Of a DNA stretch of 9,260 nt, positions 7,311-9,260 are shown one piece after another. Made by a program: the position numbers and the translations under genes. The stretch is from an uncultured Clostridia bacterium (GTDB taxonomy: Bacteria > Bacillota > Clostridia > TANB77 > CAG-508): the NCBI GenBank assembly GCA_948739805.1, contig CAPYID010000054.1, positions 1 through 9,260 of the forward strand, in the 5' to 3' direction. The notes beneath the pieces were generated by a model, which was not told where the DNA came from, made no database searches, and was given only the letters and a program-made list of their open reading frames with translations. How positions within the stretch are numbered: the stretch's first letter is position 1; each line of letters begins with the position of its first letter.

Positions 7311-7344
7311 GTCTCCAAGAAATTATAATTTCTTGGGGACTTTT
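7311..7344 (+). terminator. Strong rho-independent terminator
   Basis: GTCTCCAAGAAAT (7311-7323) pairs with ATTTCTTGGGGAC (7328-7340) around a TATA loop: 13 pairs with one U-G wobble, followed by TTTT at 7341-7344 and more A/T. It lies 71 bases after the stop codon of the 741-residue protein and should end that transcript. Confidence 0.88.
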
Positions 7345-7531
7345 AATATTCTATAAAAGTTAATTTACAATTTTATATAGAAGACAATAATGGGGTAAAA
7401 AACATTAACCAACAAACAATTAACATAAAAAGTTACTAAAAAGGTTGACTATTTCCAGAATTTGCTATATAATATTAAAAGTAAAAAAATGGAGACTTAT
7501 ATATAAAAATATCAATAAGGGGGAAAAAAAG
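7345..7531. other. Intergenic region and leader before the repeat protein gene
   Basis: Very AT-rich, with no open frame longer than a few codons. It holds the promoter at 7445-7473 and the leader of the 7532 gene with its AGGGGG site at 7518-7523. I see no further structured element in it. Confidence 0.6.
7445..7473 (+). promoter_or_regulatory. Near-consensus promoter of the secreted repeat protein gene
   Basis: TTGACT (7445-7450) and TATAAT (7468-7473) have a 17-bp spacer, the same -35/-10 hexamers and spacing as the recombinase promoter at 244-272. Transcription would begin near 7480, giving a leader of about 50 nt. Confidence 0.75.
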
Positions 7532-9260
7532 TTGGAAACAATTAAAAATTCTAGAAAAATTATTATTGCAATGCTAATAGTAATGATAATAACAGCAATA
7601 AGCCCAATAATAGTACTAGGAGCAAATGAAAAAAACTTACCAGTTATTACACCAATGCAAAGAGCAGGAGAAATAAAAGCAGGACAGGAACTTAAATTTA
7701 AAATTACAGATGATACAAAAGTATCATATATTTATTATGCTTGGAATCGTCGTACAGATGGAGGAAAGGTAAATCTTATTGAACTAGAAAAAGAAGAACC
7801 ACAATATGAATTTAAGATTAATGCACCAACACAACCAGGTTTATATGAATTTAGTATAGCAGCTGAGGACTATTATGGAAACACTAGTTATTGGATGAAT
7901 ATACCTTATGTAGTAAAAAACAAATTAAGTGGAGTACAAGACAATACTGCACCAGAATTTATATTTAATACACCAAGTGAATATCCATATAATGATTCAA
8001 CAATTCCTCAAGGAATGCCAATTACAATTAGAGCAAAAGATGCATCAGGAATTTATTATATAGGCTATAAATGGACAAGAGAATTACAAGCACAAGTTAC
8101 AGGAGCAACAATTGCTTATAAAAAAGATACAGTAAAAATTACAGCACCAACTGAACCAGGAGTTTGGTATTTAATTTTATATGCACGTGATGGAGCAAAC
8201 AATATATCAGAATGTTACTATACAAGAGTAACAGTAGATAAACTAAATTATGATATGAGTGGAATAAAATTTGATGACAAAACAGTTACATATAATGGAC
8301 AAGCACATTCATTAGCAATTTCAGGGAACTTACCAAATGGAGTAAGTGTAAGATATGAAGGAAATGGGAAAACTGAAGCAGGAGAATATACAGTAACAGC
8401 AAAATTCAGTAGCAACAATGAAAACTATAATAATATACCAGATATGACAGCAAAATTAAAAATAGAAAAAGCAAACTATGATATGACAGGAATAACATTT
8501 GCAGATAGAACAGAAACATATAATGGACAAGGGCATTCATTAGCGATTTCAGGGAACTTACCAAATGGAGTAAGTGTAAGATATGAAGGAAATGGACAGA
8601 TAGAGGCAGGAGAATACACAGTAACAGCAAAATTCGCAGGAGATACCAAAAATTACAATGCAATACCAGATATGACAGCAAAGTTAACAGTAAACAAAGC
8701 AAACTATGATATGACAGGAATAACATTTGCAGATAGAACAGAAACATATAATGGACAATCACATTCATTAGCGATTTCAGGGAACTTACCAGAAGGAGTA
8801 AGTGTAAGATATGAAGGAAATGGACAAACAGAAGCAGGAACATATACAGTAATAGCAAAATTTACAGGAGATAAAAATCATAACGAAATTGCAGACATGA
8901 CAGCACAACTAATAATAGAAAAAGCAGATTATGATATGACAGGAATAACATTTACAGATAAAACAGAGACATATAATGGAAAAGAACATTCACTACAAAT
9001 AACAGGAAACTTACCAGAAGGAGTAAGTGTAAGTTATGAAGGAAATGGAAAAATAGATGTAGGAACATATACAATAACAGCAAAATTCATGGGAGATAAA
9101 AATCACAATGGAATAGCAAACAAGACAGCACAACTAATAATAGAAAAAGCAAATTATGATATGACAGAAGTAATATTTGAAGATAAAACAGTAACACATG
9201 ATGGAGAAGAACACTCATTAGAAATAACAGGAAACTTACCAGAAGGAGTAAGTGTAAGTT
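7532..9260 (+). CDS. Secreted MBG-repeat surface protein, 3' end beyond the window
   Basis: The frame is open from TTG at 7532 to the right edge: 576 codons without a stop. TTG is chosen because AGGGGG (7518-7523) lies 8 nt upstream and because this start gives a complete signal peptide: basic METIKNSRK, a hydrophobic core at 10-29, and a likely cleavage near VLG|A or GA|N (30-31). Two Ig-like domains follow (about 36-135 and 137-237). They resemble each other, sharing the pattern Y-I-x-Y-x-W-x-R, then APT-x-PG, then A-x-D. Tandem MBG-type repeats of 75-76 residues start at 239, 315, 391, 466 and 541 with the motif NYDM(T/S)G, then H-S-L, GNLP-(E/N)-GVSV, YEGNG and G-x-Y-T-(V/I)-x-AKF. The C-terminus, and any cell-wall anchor, is outside the window. 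A role as a surface adhesin or stalk is inferred. Confidence 0.85.
   Translation, partial: METIKNSRKIIIAMLIVMIITAISPIIVLGANEKNLPVITPMQRAGEIKAGQELKFKITDDTKVSYIYYAWNRRTDGGKVNLIELEKEEPQYEFKINAPTQPGLYEFSIAAEDYYGNTSYWMNIPYVVKNKLSGVQDNTAPEFIFNTPSEYPYNDSTIPQGMPITIRAKDASGIYYIGYKWTRELQAQVTGATIAYKKDTVKITAPTEPGVWYLILYARDGANNISECYYTRVTVDKLNYDMSGIKFDDKTVTYNGQAHSLAISGNLPNGVSVRYEGNGKTEAGEYTVTAKFSSNNENYNNIPDMTAKLKIEKANYDMTGITFADRTETYNGQGHSLAISGNLPNGVSVRYEGNGQIEAGEYTVTAKFAGDTKNYNAIPDMTAKLTVNKANYDMTGITFADRTETYNGQSHSLAISGNLPEGVSVRYEGNGQTEAGTYTVIAKFTGDKNHNEIADMTAQLIIEKADYDMTGITFTDKTETYNGKEHSLQITGNLPEGVSVSYEGNGKIDVGTYTITAKFMGDKNHNGIANKTAQLIIEKANYDMTEVIFEDKTVTHDGEEHSLEITGNLPEGVSVS
8246..9260 (+). repeat. Tandem 225-228-bp repeats, four full copies and one partial
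   Basis: Copies begin at 8246, 8474, 8702, 8927 and 9152. The spacings are 228, 228, 225 and 225 bp, always in frame. Copies 2 and 3 share their first 57 bases exactly, then another 30-base and a 32-base identical block, pointing to recent duplication or gene conversion. Copies 1 and 4 are more divergent, and copy 5 is cut by the window edge. Confidence 0.93.

Noticed and set aside
8406..8858. Reverse-strand 150-codon frame opposite the repeat array
   Set aside because: It mirrors the tandem repeats, is a Leu/Phe/Tyr-rich low-complexity translation of the complementary strand, and has no initiation signals.

Overview
The window looks like chromosomal DNA from a low-GC Firmicute, most likely a clostridial gut-type bacterium. 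It is strongly AT-rich, A-ended codons dominate, Shine-Dalgarno sites are strong (AGGAGG type), promoters are close to the TTGACA/TATAAT consensus, and the recombinase is of the clostridial TndX/TnpX type. All genes lie on the + strand. This assignment is inference; nothing here fixes the species.

Left part (1 to about 3297), a mobile-element remnant. A 35-residue small protein is followed by a consensus promoter and a complete large serine recombinase. The recombinase 3' end runs into a 24-bp imperfect direct repeat with a 33-bp period. Next is a DUF4143-type AAA ATPase gene broken by one extra base near 2428. Its stop codon is followed within about 20 bases by the 3' half of a ZIP-family metal transporter whose 5' half is absent. 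The simplest reading is that an element carrying the recombinase (and perhaps the ATPase) interrupted the ZIP gene, or that a deletion joined the two.

Middle (3727 to 4859). A hairpin closes the ZIP remnant. It is followed by an intact polytopic membrane protein of the lysylphosphatidylglycerol-synthase transmembrane (UPF0104/YbhN) family.

Right part (4876 to 9260), a surface-protein locus of two independent transcription units. The first has a perfect promoter, a roughly 100-nt leader with a good hairpin, a 741-residue protein and a strong terminator. The protein has a very acidic cytoplasmic tail, one membrane helix and three alternating A-B pairs of MBG-like beta domains, ending in a Pro/acidic tail. 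The second has another near-consensus promoter and a TTG-start secreted protein with a signal peptide, two mutually related Ig-like domains and at least five tandem 75-76-residue MBG-type repeats. It runs off the right edge with no stop codon. Both proteins are built from the same broad class of repeat but differ clearly in sequence, anchoring and codon use, so they are probably two separately acquired or separately evolving surface stalks or adhesins. That role is inferred from architecture alone.
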